A DNA stretch of 37,822 nucleotides from Alphaproteobacteria bacterium. GTDB taxonomy: Bacteria > Pseudomonadota > Alphaproteobacteria > UBA2966. The notes under the pieces are model-generated. The model made no database searches. It was not told the DNA's origin and was given only the letters and a program-made list of their open reading frames with translations. The stretch is taken from assembly GCA_018650465.1 (NCBI GenBank), contig JABIFY010000089.1:1-37822 (forward strand). The letters are read 5' to 3'. Positions 9,301 to 16,839 of this stretch are shown piece after piece; the stretch's first letter is position 1, and every line of letters starts with the position of its first letter. A program made the translations under genes and the position numbers.

Positions 9301-10165
9301 GGATTTCGGTTTCCACATCGTCAAAAGAGGACAGTGGCGTCTCCCCGATTTTCAGATTGTCTAGCTGCAGCGGACCATAACCGACTGTAAACAACAGCCG
9401 CAGATACTGGTCATCACCAACGATTTCGGTATAAGGCTCAGCCCCCAACGGCGGATACACTTTGTGCCTCCCGAGAACCACTGGAATCACCTCATAAGGC
9501 GCCAGTCGGTTACGCGATCCGGTCAGGGACAATGTCGGTGAGGACCGTGGACCGCCGACGAAACTGCCGCCCATCCCTGATCCCGTGCCTGGAGTCGCTG
9601 CCAGGGCTCCCAGGCTTTGTTGCGGCGGCGGTGCCAGGCTGTTTACCAGCAACCGGCCGCCCATGGTCGTCGCCGTCGAAACCAGAAAGCGCCCGAACGA
9701 CAACGCCGTCGCCGGCGCCATGCCCAGAGACAGTCCGATATTGCCGGCAGCCGCCGCCACAACCGGGATCGCCGGTATAAAAACGGATGCCGCCATTACC
9801 GCAACCGTCAATATTGTGGCGATCGGGTTTTTTCGTTGACCGCCCCCACCCCCGCCAGCCGGCACGACGCGCACTTCCACCAGCACGCCCTTTTTCGGGC
9901 GCACGTGCCGCCAGAGAGGGCGTGGCACGGCCTCACCGTTGATCTTGACATGAGCCTGCGCCCGGTCAACTTCAGCGCCACAGACCAGCGCAATCATATC
10001 TGCAACCGAGCCGCCTGCCTTAACGGCAAGATCAACACGACCATCGAAGGAAAACGGATTAGGCAGGCCCACAACGCGAACATCGTTCGCCTCAGACGGT
10101 AACGGCGGCAGGATTTCCTGTCGCCCCTGGTGTTGCCCATGTTGCCTCACTGTGGGTAAGGTCAT
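6314..10165 (-). CDS. Tail tip attachment protein, gpJ/TipJ-like, with fibronectin type III region
   Basis: A 1283-residue tail tip protein like lambda host-specificity protein J, which caps the tail tube and carries the fibre. I start it at the ATG at 10165, which overlaps the NlpC/P60 stop as ATGA; 45 more codons upstream are shadow sequence. The N-terminus has a ubiquitin-like segment then a glycine run and a long hydrophobic stretch (about 100-170), as in J proteins. The centre carries the TipJ baseplate-hub region (FNGVIDFSTTVGEVV, and the TRGDLVRVTHDVPGWGLYSAR hub motif split by WGLYSAR at its end). Fn3-like repeats follow at roughly 880-1070 (STPPADVTGM, MVKAVDSSGNES), then a beta-rich C-terminus. 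It sits between the NlpC/P60 protein and the fibre, as in lambda. Confidence 0.92.
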   Translation of the reverse strand: MTLPTVRQHGQHQGRQEILPPLPSEANDVRVVGLPNPFSFDGRVDLAVKAGGSVADMIALVCGAEVDRAQAHVKINGEAVPRPLWRHVRPKKGVLVEVRVVPAGGGGGGQRKNPIATILTVAVMAASVFIPAIPVVAAAAGNIGLSLGMAPATALSFGRFLVSTATTMGGRLLVNSLAPPPQQSLGALAATPGTGSGMGGSFVGGPRSSPTLSLTGSRNRLAPYEVIPVVLGRHKVYPPLGAEPYTEIVGDDQYLRLLFTVGYGPLQLDNLKIGETPLSSFDDVETEIRHGYDSDAPIGLFPKDVHEEPVAAFLDGVISGKPGLASYVQRRSEANADELSVDIGFPTGVVSIEDDGTYASHTVTVSVEYQDTLGGGWMSAGNIPVTDNRAETIRRGLRWSVSRGQYDVRLRRTTSLTDSNRVYEDCSWSVLRTITNEAPVQMSGLAQIAMRIKASDQLNGVVDQLNLVATSILPCWNGTSWVEQATANVSALARFVLSGKANARPIETAKLIDSSWQNLYNKCQNTGHQFNGVIDFSTTVGEVVNDVLSAAHASLSKRDGKYGVVIDEAKSTPVQMFTPRNSWGFRGDRVFPETVHGVKVRFVDAASGYRESERIVYADGYGANNAKKFEVLELWGQTSATEIYKKARRHLAEAVHRAETYELNTDIEHIICTRGDLVRVTHDVPGWGLYSARIKTNSLDGSGDCDGVTLDDAVIMEGGKSYSVRIRTEAHGSLVTNVVTAAGETRTLSFLPVIPAATMPTIGDLLSFGEVGQETVELLVKTIEPGPEMSARLTLIDYSPQVFTAHEVPIPPWDPQVTGRPASNPEPPAKPIVETVRSDETVLVRDADGTLRSRIVVALALVSGQAAPAAWFDGQIRPLGSGGAWRSAARTAADTRQLVFDGVEEGLEYDLRVRSESGLPTPGLTSDWALVQAHKVVGKSTPPADVTGMTIEGEVLRWSYGTPPIDFAGFLVRYRVGTSVSWHDAVALHDGMVTTTEYGLTGRAQGIVTLMVKAVDSSGNESSTPAYVIRNLGDIIVDNLIFSVDQKAADWPGTLGNGAAFGGTLKADDAGNKFWSNNSGPFWKAVTTDLFWTDTWLEMVYTTDLIPTANEVGARLLVDTVVSAASWEITWRSGGDDLVWDTDDSAPCWKNDAGAYWLEPGPFKPWSGQVDNISRQKYEYRIRTAADRQRGEIAGFVFKCDVPDQNENFEDVVIASAGTRLPIAKSYRTIANVQLTLQDDGGTALTVRTMDKSATEGPLIKCFNAAGVAVAGLVDANIQGVPE

Positions 10166-10587
10166 GCCAGTTGTTCGTGCCGGAAAATACCGGTCCAGCG
10201 CCGGGCATCCCGTCCATAGCCCAACTCCGCCAGAACGACGCCAATTTTTTCCTCTGCATGGATAAAATGACAGGGACCAACAAAAATGCCTGTGTGGCAA
10301 TTCCGCATCATCCGGCGCATCAGAATACCGTCACCGGCCTGCGGTGGAGCCATTTGCCGATCCGGCGTCATTATCGACACCCACGGCGACAGATGTCTTC
10401 CGATCAATCTTGCCGTGGCCCTGGTATCGGCCGATGATGGATAGTCTTCATGCAGACTTTCCAACGTAATATCGAACTGTTCAATAAAGACAAGGCGGAC
10501 CAGGCCCCAGCAGTCACAGCCCATGCGATCGCGACCGCGATCGACATAGGGAATACCGATATAGGAATTGGCCCAGGTCGCGATCAT
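10162..10587 (-). CDS. NlpC/P60 family tail-tip peptidase (gpK-like)
   Basis: A 141-residue cysteine peptidase of the NlpC/P60 type, packaged in the tail tip to open peptidoglycan during DNA entry and to help tip assembly, like lambda gpK. The catalytic cysteine is likely C26 in the CDCWGLV motif (C24 also present), with the histidine H98 in NCHTGIFVG and a third polar residue at H107 or H110. The length corresponds to a bare catalytic domain; the JAB half of lambda gpK is absent. It overlaps both neighbours by ATGA, the DUF1833 protein upstream and the gpJ-like protein downstream. Confidence 0.9.
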   Translation of the reverse strand: MIATWANSYIGIPYVDRGRDRMGCDCWGLVRLVFIEQFDITLESLHEDYPSSADTRATARLIGRHLSPWVSIMTPDRQMAPPQAGDGILMRRMMRNCHTGIFVGPCHFIHAEEKIGVVLAELGYGRDARRWTGIFRHEQLA

Positions 10588-11060
10588 CGGCTGAACTTTC
10601 CAGGGTGGTTGCCAGGCGTGAAAGTATTGCCTGGGAAGGCTTCGTTTAAAATATCATGGGTCCGAAGCTGACCTGTAATCGTCATGGCATCGTATTTGGC
10701 ACCATATAGCTTGAATTCCATCGGCCCCAGCTCGACCGTATCCGGTGCACTGGCGGCGACCAGCTCCAGGGTGATAACCGGCGGCGTAACGATTGCCCGC
10801 AATCCCTGCAAGATTGTCACATCAACGTTGTCGATTGTCAGGGACAATTCAGTCGACCGGTCCGGATCGTCGCCCGGCACGCCGATATCGAATGGATAAG
10901 CCACAAAGGTGTTGCCGCGCGACACAATGTCGGTGTCGTTCTGCACCACCCGGATGGGCGGATTGATGTCCTCATGATCGATTGTCATCAATGACAGGAT
11001 AGCCTCACCGGTCTCCTGCGCCATCAGGGCCTCACGCAACGAGACGCCAATCGTCCTCAC
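10584..11060 (-). CDS. DUF1833 phage tail protein
   Basis: A 158-residue tail tip protein of the DUF1833 family, which in many siphophages stands between the gpM-like protein and the NlpC/P60 peptidase, taking the position of lambda gpL. Recognisable features are the N-terminal SLREALMAQETGEAILSLM segment, a central IDHEDINPPIRVV strand pair and LSLTIDNVD, all beta-rich, and a C-terminal FPGNTFTP. No catalytic residues are evident. No CxxC cluster typical of lambda gpL is seen, so an Fe-S role is not supported. ATGA overlaps join it to both neighbours. Confidence 0.85.
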   Translation of the reverse strand: MRTIGVSLREALMAQETGEAILSLMTIDHEDINPPIRVVQNDTDIVSRGNTFVAYPFDIGVPGDDPDRSTELSLTIDNVDVTILQGLRAIVTPPVITLELVAASAPDTVELGPMEFKLYGAKYDAMTITGQLRTHDILNEAFPGNTFTPGNHPGKFSR

Positions 11061-11410
11061 GGCATGATCTCCAGGTCCAGCGTCGCTCGAAAAATCACCG
11101 GCCCACCCGTCACAGCCGGCTCACCAACAAAACGATAGGTAACGGCCGTTTGCCTGATCGGCTCAACCCAGTCGAAAGGCAACGTGCCGTCGACCAGGGT
11201 TGTTTCGTGGAAGGCTTCCAGCGTCGCCACCTGTGCGGCCGTCAGCTGGATGGCTCCCTTGATCGGCGCTGGCGCCGACGTCCCGCGCCGCCGCTGCTTG
11301 ACGGGACCGTATTCCATCTGGGTCCGGATTTTGTTCTTGCGGAAACGCCGGTCGAACCCTGCAACCAGAAGATACCTGGGCAGGTCTGTCGGCCATGTTG
11401 CATTGACCAT
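11057..11410 (-). CDS. Minor tail protein (gpM-like position)
   Basis: A 117-residue protein between the tape measure and the DUF1833 protein. It begins with a WPTDLPRYLLVAGF segment and the signature IRTQMEYGPVKQRRR, a pattern common in small tail-tip proteins of phages of Proteobacteria, followed by beta strands ending in FRATLDLEIMP. It probably binds the end of the tape measure and starts the tip complex, as lambda gpM does. Assignment rests on gene order and this short signature; the Pfam family name is not certain. The gap from the tape measure stop is 3 bases and the overlap with the next gene is ATGA. Confidence 0.75.
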   Translation of the reverse strand: MVNATWPTDLPRYLLVAGFDRRFRKNKIRTQMEYGPVKQRRRGTSAPAPIKGAIQLTAAQVATLEAFHETTLVDGTLPFDWVEPIRQTAVTYRFVGEPAVTGGPVIFRATLDLEIMP

Positions 11411-11413
11411 TTT

Positions 11414-14320
11414 CTACTCCCTGCGAATCCCCGCCCGGCTGGCGGCATAGTTGCGCTTCATCATTCGATCAGCCCCACCGCTGTCGAATTCCTGTTCTAC
11501 AGCGTCCCGTACCAAAATCCGGATCAACTCCTCGCCTGACGGCCCGCGCGTAGACGAAGTTTCGATTGAAGCCGACTGCGTCCCGCGTTGATCGATCACC
11601 TGAACCACGACTTCAGAACCAAAGGCCTCGCGCATCTGGCCGGGCCAGCCGATGACTTCACCTTTCTTGGCAATCACCGGTACTTCGCCGCCGACCAGTC
11701 CGCCTGAATGGAATCGGGGCGCATTATTGAACACCGCCGGGTCGACCGGGCGATGGGCAAGCGGCGTCACACCGATCATGCCGCCGCTATGGGCAAAGGC
11801 TGTGCTGCGAAACTGAGGGGCCAGCCCGACACCGTTATTGAACGCTGTCAGGCCGGATGAGCTGGAAAAATCAAAACTGAAGCTGCCAATCAGACCTTCA
11901 AGAAAGCTTTCCATGGGTTTGAAGATCAAGAGCCGATAGGCCGCCCTGAGTGCTGCCTCTTCCAATGACGTAAAGAAATCTCCCACCGAAAGCTTGCCGG
12001 TCCGGGCCCAGTTGACCCAGGCGTCTTCTGATGCTTTCAGGGCGCTGGAGGTGACATCCTCAAACATCTGTGCCGCGTCACCGGCCTGTTTACCATAATC
12101 ACGCAAGGCCCGGGAAACACCTGCCGACCAGTCTTGACTGGCGTTCAGCATGCGCTCATAGGCTTGTTCGGATGCTCGGGCGAAGGTTTCCTGGGCAATG
12201 GCTCCTTCGGCCAACAATTTATTCAGATCGGCAATTTCGGCTTTGTAGGATTCTTGCGCCGTGCGCAGACTGATCGTGAGAGACTTTCCCTTCTCTCGCA
12301 GCTTGATCGCATCCTCTTCCGCCTTGTTGCGGGCTTCTATGGCCTGTTGTTCTTCAAACAAGGCTCCGGCCAGTTCGCGCACCTGGCGTTGTTGAACATC
12401 CGTGGCCTCAGCCGACAGTCGACGCAGGGCCTGAGAGACAAAGCGCTGCTTGTCGGTCATGGCCAACGCATCGTGCTCGGCGCGTAATCCATCTATAACC
12501 TTGCGATTGGCCTCAGTAATTCGGTTCGCCGCTTCCTGTGCTTTGGCGGCAAGCCGTGCCAGCTTGGCATCGCGGACAGAGGCGGCCTGGTCCATCAGGG
12601 CATCAACCTGAGACTGGTTGCTGCCATCCGGGGCAAGCAAGGCCTCAACGTCTTTTGCCAGTTGTTCATATTCAGCCCGAATACGCTCCGCCCCCTGATG
12701 GGTCAGGGTGAACAGTTGTCGCTGCAGGTCTTTTTCAAGTTTGGTGATGCGGTCAGCTCTAACTTGTGCAGCTTTGAGATCAATCTCTACGGTGTCATCA
12801 GGCGTGGGGGTGTTGGTTTTTGGATCGGGTTTTCCACCCATATCCCGCTGCATCCAGGCTAGCTTTGTCGACCATTGCCGATAGATGGCTGCCTTTTCCT
12901 TGAGCTGGCGCTCCAATGCCACCTTGCGACCCCAACCAAGGGGATCGTCCAAAAACTCAACATCACCCAGTTCTTTCAGCTCACGGGCAATTTCCTGAAG
13001 CTCGGCACGGCGCTCCTCGACAATCGAGCGGGTGCTGCCGAGGCTCAGGCCCTCAAGATTAAAATCACCTTGGGCCAACAGTTTTAATTGCTCATAGGCA
13101 ACGCTGGCTTGATTGGCCAAACTGCCCAGTTCCTTGACCGCTGTGGTCACCCCGGGAGCCAGATCTTCACCAATAGAACGGGCCAGAGATTTGATGTTGT
13201 TCCACATCAGCTCCGTCTGGCTGTTCAGGCTCTCAAACGCCTTCGCCGCTTCCTCGTTCAGGGCCGTGGCGTTTTCAGTTTCGCGGCTGGCAAGATCAAG
13301 AGCCGTAGCCAGCAGATCAGCCCGGTTCGCCAACACCGGCAGTGTTTTTAACAATCGCTGGTCGGACAGGCCCAATGCCGCCATGGCTTCCGCTGCCGAT
13401 CCACCAGCGTCACTGATCCGTTTTAGCCCTTCGATGAACAGCACGAAGGCTGCTGTAGAATCTTGAGCAAACAAGGTTTTAATTTGTGCGCCGGTCTGGC
13501 CTGTGATTTTCGAGAGAATATCCAAATGCTTGCCGCCACTGCGCACAGCGGCGTCCATCATATGCATGACCCGGCCAACGGACGTGCCTGCCACTTCCGA
13601 TTTAACGCCAACAGAAGCCAATGCTGCCGCCAGCGCCGATGCCTGGGCAGAGCTCACACCGAAGACGGACGTCGCCCGCGCGACCTCGGTGGTCATTTCT
13701 GTAATCTGGCTTTCCGTGGCGGCAAAGTTATTGCCCAGAGCCACGATTACCGATCCCAGCACATCCACGGTGTCCATGGTCTCACCAGTGACATTGAGAA
13801 TACGCGCCAACGCCATGGCCGCGTCATTGCCCGATAAATCCGTAGCTGTGCCAAGCTTGGCCACGGTCTCGGTAAACTTGAGAATATTGGCCGCACCCTT
13901 CACACCTAGCTGACCGGCACTTTGGGCAATAGCCAACAGTTCGTCGGTGGCCACGGGGATGCGTTTGGAAAGCGCATCGATGTCTTGGCCTAGTGAGGCC
14001 AGTTCCGTCTTGGACAGGTTTGCCGTCTTGCCAACGCCGATCAGGCCAGCTTCAAAGTCGGCATAGAGTTTGACCATTTCCTGCAGACCGCGAATGGCCC
14101 CGGCGGCGGCAATAGCGCCGTAGAGAAACTTCATATTACGGCCCAAGGCCTGGGCGCGATCAGACAACTTGGTAAGGCCTAGAGATGCTTTGCCACCCGC
14201 CTTTTCAATCTTCTTCAGGGACTTGTCACCAGCGCGGCCCACATCCATGAGCTCAGCCTTGACCTTGCCACCACCGTCAACGCTGAGACGGATTGCATAG
14301 GTATGTTTGGCTTTTGCCAT
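11414..14320 (-). CDS. Tail tape measure protein
   Basis: A 968-residue tape measure protein that sets tail length and is ejected with the DNA. Residues about 60-400 resemble the TP901 tape measure core, with ADFEAGLIGVGKTANLSK, AQSAGQLGVKG and repeated alanine-rich helices. The middle (about 430-700) is long alpha-helical coiled coil rich in E, K, R and Q. The C-terminal region near 730-830 (DAWVNWARTGKLSVGDFF, LIFKPMESFLEGLIG) matches the lambda gpH C-terminal domain, followed by a glycine-rich tail with GEVPVIAKKGEVI. At about 1.5 angstrom per residue, the length suggests a tail near 140 nm; that is an inference. Its ATG overlaps the preceding chaperone extension stop as TAATG. Confidence 0.93.
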   Translation of the reverse strand: MAKAKHTYAIRLSVDGGGKVKAELMDVGRAGDKSLKKIEKAGGKASLGLTKLSDRAQALGRNMKFLYGAIAAAGAIRGLQEMVKLYADFEAGLIGVGKTANLSKTELASLGQDIDALSKRIPVATDELLAIAQSAGQLGVKGAANILKFTETVAKLGTATDLSGNDAAMALARILNVTGETMDTVDVLGSVIVALGNNFAATESQITEMTTEVARATSVFGVSSAQASALAAALASVGVKSEVAGTSVGRVMHMMDAAVRSGGKHLDILSKITGQTGAQIKTLFAQDSTAAFVLFIEGLKRISDAGGSAAEAMAALGLSDQRLLKTLPVLANRADLLATALDLASRETENATALNEEAAKAFESLNSQTELMWNNIKSLARSIGEDLAPGVTTAVKELGSLANQASVAYEQLKLLAQGDFNLEGLSLGSTRSIVEERRAELQEIARELKELGDVEFLDDPLGWGRKVALERQLKEKAAIYRQWSTKLAWMQRDMGGKPDPKTNTPTPDDTVEIDLKAAQVRADRITKLEKDLQRQLFTLTHQGAERIRAEYEQLAKDVEALLAPDGSNQSQVDALMDQAASVRDAKLARLAAKAQEAANRITEANRKVIDGLRAEHDALAMTDKQRFVSQALRRLSAEATDVQQRQVRELAGALFEEQQAIEARNKAEEDAIKLREKGKSLTISLRTAQESYKAEIADLNKLLAEGAIAQETFARASEQAYERMLNASQDWSAGVSRALRDYGKQAGDAAQMFEDVTSSALKASEDAWVNWARTGKLSVGDFFTSLEEAALRAAYRLLIFKPMESFLEGLIGSFSFDFSSSSGLTAFNNGVGLAPQFRSTAFAHSGGMIGVTPLAHRPVDPAVFNNAPRFHSGGLVGGEVPVIAKKGEVIGWPGQMREAFGSEVVVQVIDQRGTQSASIETSSTRGPSGEELIRILVRDAVEQEFDSGGADRMMKRNYAASRAGIRRE

Positions 14321-14502
14321 TAGTCCAATTCTTTCTGGTTCATCGCTTCAATCAGGCCACCTTCTGCCGCGCTCAGAAGCTCGGACATGACGCCCGGCTC
14401 GAACCCTCGAACCTCAACAATTTTAAGGGCCGCATTCATATCAATACCCGCCACATGGCCGGACGGCGCAAAGCGCAGTTGCCCAAGAGAGGCATTGAGC
14501 AC
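14320..14502 (-). CDS. Tail assembly chaperone T-like extension (read by -1 frameshift)
   Basis: The coordinates give the shortest frame with a normal start (GTG at 14502), but the coding signal clearly runs further upstream, to about 14676. The same frame continues without stop through N-P-G-E-R-Q-C-P-Y-Q-E and back into the end of the chaperone gene. The CPY-x(n)-AW and GQLRFAPSGHVAGIDMNAALK pattern is that of small proteins found between the chaperone and tape measure in GTA-like phages. No ATG, GTG or TTG exists in this frame upstream of 14502. The upstream gene contains an A AAA AAC slippery heptamer, so the likely product is a fusion of 134 plus 118 residues (252 aa) ending here. This copies lambda gpG/gpGT, where the T part recruits tape measure. 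A stand-alone short protein from the GTG cannot be excluded. Confidence 0.7.
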   Translation of the reverse strand: MLNASLGQLRFAPSGHVAGIDMNAALKIVEVRGFEPGVMSELLSAAEGGLIEAMNQKELD

Positions 14503-14573
14503 GTCCCAGGCCTGGTGTTCTTCCGGCGATTGCAGGGCATGTTCCTGGTAGGGACACTGGCGTTCGCCCGGAT

Positions 14574-15077
14574 TTAGTTTTCTTGTTGAACAGGCGGCAT
14601 CTTCATCTTGGCAGCCTTGGCAGTATCCGGGCCCTCCACCTGGCTTGAAGTGCCAGAGGCAGAGAGCCCGGATGCGTTTTTTGCGGCGTTGAGCAACATC
14701 TGCTGGAGGGTTAGCTTTTGCAGGAACTGCTCGCCGACCGGATAGATATCCATAACCGCGATGATATTGTCCCGGGTGACCGGCGGATTATCTTCGATGC
14801 CCGCCCAGGCGGTGATCTGGCGGGTCGCCAATTCATAAACGACCTGGCATTGCAGGAAGCCGTCCCGTTCCTCTTCAATGCTGAGATCTGGGAGGCCGTC
14901 CAGTGACAGGCCAGAGTCCTTACGGTCCCGTACTTGCGCTTCCACAGCCTCAACCCGCCGCCGGGCACCTGCCTGAGCGGCTGCCATGGCGGTCGTCGTT
15001 AAGGGTGTAACGGTGACGGTAATACCGTAGGGAAGCTCAATGTCAAATGGCTCACTCGGTTGTTTTAAGGAGATCAT
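14574..15077 (-). CDS. Tail assembly chaperone (gpG-like)
   Basis: A 167-residue protein in the place of lambda gpG, just before the tape measure. It is thought to coat the tape measure and drive tube polymerisation. The N-terminal part is beta-rich (FDIELPYGITVTVTPL) followed by an alanine/glutamine helix (AMAAAQAGARRRVEAVEAQV), an acidic segment, and a helical region (RDNIIAVMDIYPVGEQFLQ, LQQMLLNAAKNAS). The C-terminal ~30 residues are low complexity and hydrophilic, as expected of a stretch that overlaps a second coding frame. The frame contains the slippery A AAA AAC (14676-14682) at codons 133-134, and terminates at 14574. The ATG overlaps the tail tube stop as ATGA (15074-15077). Confidence 0.85.
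   Translation of the reverse strand: MISLKQPSEPFDIELPYGITVTVTPLTTTAMAAAQAGARRRVEAVEAQVRDRKDSGLSLDGLPDLSIEEERDGFLQCQVVYELATRQITAWAGIEDNPPVTRDNIIAVMDIYPVGEQFLQKLTLQQMLLNAAKNASGLSASGTSSQVEGPDTAKAAKMKMPPVQQEN
14676..14682 (-). promoter_or_regulatory. Slippery heptamer A AAA AAC for programmed -1 frameshift
   Basis: Read on the minus strand, the chaperone codons GCA AAA AAC present a perfect X XXY YYZ heptamer at 14682-14676. After a -1 slip the next codon is CGC at 14676-14674, and the new frame stays open for 118 codons to the TAA at 14320-14322, including the whole T-like extension. Frameshift heptamers of this type are well established in tail chaperone pairs. I did not evaluate a downstream stimulatory stem-loop or an upstream Shine-Dalgarno. 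Confidence 0.72.
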
Positions 15078-16024
15078 GCGTACACCGTCCCATCCAAATC
15101 GTTGACCAGCGTCACAGTCAGCATGCGACCTGCCGCTTCATTCTTGGCTCCTTGAAAATCAAAGCTGGCCTGAATACCACCGGGGCCTTCCACGGCCAGC
15201 TTGGGCTTGGGCAGGTAAACTTCATGGGCGGTGAACATGACGCTGGATGTACCGACGGTGTAACCAAACTCCAGGTCTACCGGCGTGCCACTTGTTGCCG
15301 CATCAATCAGGGTGGTGTCCGAAAACCGCACATCGATGCGACCCGACAATGACGCCACTGTTGGATCTGCACCATCGATCAATCCGTCGGAGCGGATGGT
15401 CTCGATTTTCTCCAGGTTATTGGAATAGGTCAGTGACCCCGATGTGAGGTTGGCCACCGCAGCACCTGCTTTCTTGATGGAGCCTTGAAATTGACTGATC
15501 CGGTTAAAAGCAAGTGTGCTGGGTGTGCCGCCCTGGGATGTGCCGTTACGGGTCTCTCCCTGGGCGATTGCATTAATGGTTACCGCCGCCGCACCGGAGC
15601 GTTGGAAATCCAACGCGATGGAATTGAGAACCACGCCTGCATGCATGAAGAAGGCGGGCGCCTGGGCCATGCCGACTTCAAGAGAATAACTGGGCAGTGC
15701 ATCGACGCCCGACACGAACACATGATCGAAGGTTCCGTCCAGATTATCGGTGCTGGTTGGATCACCGAACAAGCCGGTGAGCCAGAGGCCCAGATATCGG
15801 GGATCCATGGGCACCATGATATCACCCTCATCGCTGATCACATCCTGCAAGGGAGCCAGCGGATCACGTCCCTGACCCAACACCGGGTCATCAATCAGGC
15901 CCTGTTCGGAGCCCAGAGAGACGCTGTTAAAAGGCATCTGGATGAAGTTCCCGGACGGCGATGTGCCGTAGGTGGTTTCTCGTTTGAGCAGCAGTGTTGC
16001 GCTCGAACCATAGGCTCGCGACAT
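15074..16024 (-). CDS. Major tail tube protein
   Basis: A 316-residue tail tube protein that polymerises into the non-contractile tail tube. The N-terminus (RAYGSSATLLLKRETTYGT) and the DPLAPLQDVISDEGDIMVPMD segment match the phage tail tube family found in lambda-like and related phages. Beta strands dominate, with SYSLEVGMAQAP, an inserted loop near 165-185 and KPKLAVEGPGGIQASFDFQGA at the C-terminus. It is about 316 residues, longer than lambda gpV's core domain, consistent with an added domain. It overlaps the chaperone gene by ATGA and follows the terminator gene by a 27-base gap. Confidence 0.88.
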   Translation of the reverse strand: MSRAYGSSATLLLKRETTYGTSPSGNFIQMPFNSVSLGSEQGLIDDPVLGQGRDPLAPLQDVISDEGDIMVPMDPRYLGLWLTGLFGDPTSTDNLDGTFDHVFVSGVDALPSYSLEVGMAQAPAFFMHAGVVLNSIALDFQRSGAAAVTINAIAQGETRNGTSQGGTPSTLAFNRISQFQGSIKKAGAAVANLTSGSLTYSNNLEKIETIRSDGLIDGADPTVASLSGRIDVRFSDTTLIDAATSGTPVDLEFGYTVGTSSVMFTAHEVYLPKPKLAVEGPGGIQASFDFQGAKNEAAGRMLTVTLVNDLDGTVYA

Positions 16025-16051
16025 TTAATGTCTCCTGTTGTTGAGGTTTAC

Positions 16052-16483
16052 TCAGCCAAGCGGGCTGGCGGTTTCGTATTCGACGGTCACAATGATTGTG
16101 CCGGTCTTGATGGCTGGGGCTCCGGCCACCGCTTCGGTGTCTATTTCCGGACGGCCATAGGACATGCCAAAAGCAAGGCCGCCGAGGGTTGAATCGGTTT
16201 TTAAGACCGTACCGACGGATTGCACCAGGGTATCGAAGGCCGTATCACGGATCGTGGCGTCGCCATCCTCGATGTAAAGTTCGATCTCGACATGATGGCT
16301 GTAGTAAACGCCGTCAAAGCCACCAAGGGCAGTTTCCGGTTCGCCCGGATCGCCGTCACGCAGCACGATCAGGCCGCCGGTTGGTATTTTCTCAGGCACC
16401 GCTGAGTTGCGCTCGACCTTGCCTCCCGGCACTGTTATGAGCAGGGTTTTGATTGCCTCAAGGATCTGCTCTGTTTTGCTCAT
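16052..16483 (-). CDS. Tail terminator / tail completion protein
   Basis: A 143-residue protein in the position of lambda gpU (tail terminator). I start it at 16483 (MSKTEQILEAIK) because AAGGAA lies 8 bases upstream; the 13 extra upstream codons are not supported by a ribosome binding site. The fold pattern is helix, then long beta hairpins: GGLIVLRDGDPGEPE and SHHVEIELYIEDGDATIRD, ending in TIIVTVEYETASPLG, as in small tail terminators. It is upstream of the tube gene, with the divergent toxin-antitoxin pair immediately beyond its start. It is the first gene of the tail block. Confidence 0.75.
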   Translation of the reverse strand: MSKTEQILEAIKTLLITVPGGKVERNSAVPEKIPTGGLIVLRDGDPGEPETALGGFDGVYYSHHVEIELYIEDGDATIRDTAFDTLVQSVGTVLKTDSTLGGLAFGMSYGRPEIDTEAVAGAPAIKTGTIIVTVEYETASPLG

Positions 16484-16500
16484 GTATAAATTCCTTGAAA

Positions 16501-16551
16501 AAGGCACCGTTTTGACGTACATATACAGCTAGCAAGAAAAGGATCAAAACC
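16501..16551 (+). promoter_or_regulatory. Candidate promoter and operator of the TacA/TacT-type pair
   Basis: The 68-base divergent gap between the tail terminator start and the antitoxin start must hold the promoter of the plus-strand pair. Candidate -35 hexamers are TTGAAA at 16495-16500 and TTGACG at 16512-16517. A TACATATACA stretch (about 16518-16527) could be the -10 region or a short operator for antitoxin binding, since it is roughly palindromic around ACATAT. Antitoxin ribosome binding is suggested by AAAAGGAT at 16537-16544, 7 bases before the ATG. Spacings are not ideal, so individual hexamers are only suggestions. Confidence 0.4.
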
Positions 16552-16839
16552 ATGACGGCAACAGCGATTTCAAAAGCCCAACGCGTTAACCTGCGGCTCA
16601 ATGGCGATGCCAAACACACCATTGAACGCGCCGCCTCATTTGAGGGCAAAACAGTTAGTAAATTTATTCTCGCCAGCGCACTGGCGTCTGCAGAACAGAC
16701 AATCCACGAACACGAAACCATGACCCTCAATAAACGTGATTCTGAGGCGTTCTTTGATGCTTTATCCAAGCCAGTTAAATTCAACGCCAAACTGCTCTCC
16801 GCTCTAGATGGCCATGATCAGCGTGTTGTTTCTAAATGA
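16552..16839 (+). CDS. DUF1778/TacA-family antitoxin
   Basis: A 95-residue antitoxin of the DUF1778 (TacA) family. The N-terminal part (AQRVNLRLNGDAKHTIERAA) is the ribbon-helix-helix DNA-binding region, followed by the helix GKTVSKFILASALASAEQTI; the C-terminal segment with the conserved FDALSKPVKFNAKL wraps around and inhibits the GNAT toxin in known TacAT complexes. The A-x-x-F-x-D-A-L-x-x-P pattern is the family hallmark. The next gene begins with an ATGA overlap (16836-16839), standard for these pairs. The gene runs on the plus strand inside a minus-strand late operon, with lower GC than the flanking head genes, suggesting acquisition as a moron. Confidence 0.9.
   Translation: MTATAISKAQRVNLRLNGDAKHTIERAASFEGKTVSKFILASALASAEQTIHEHETMTLNKRDSEAFFDALSKPVKFNAKLLSALDGHDQRVVSK

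Noticed and set aside
10166..10300. 45-codon extension of the gpJ-like gene upstream
   Set aside because: It would overlap most of the NlpC/P60 catalytic region; the ATG at the ATGA overlap is the natural start.
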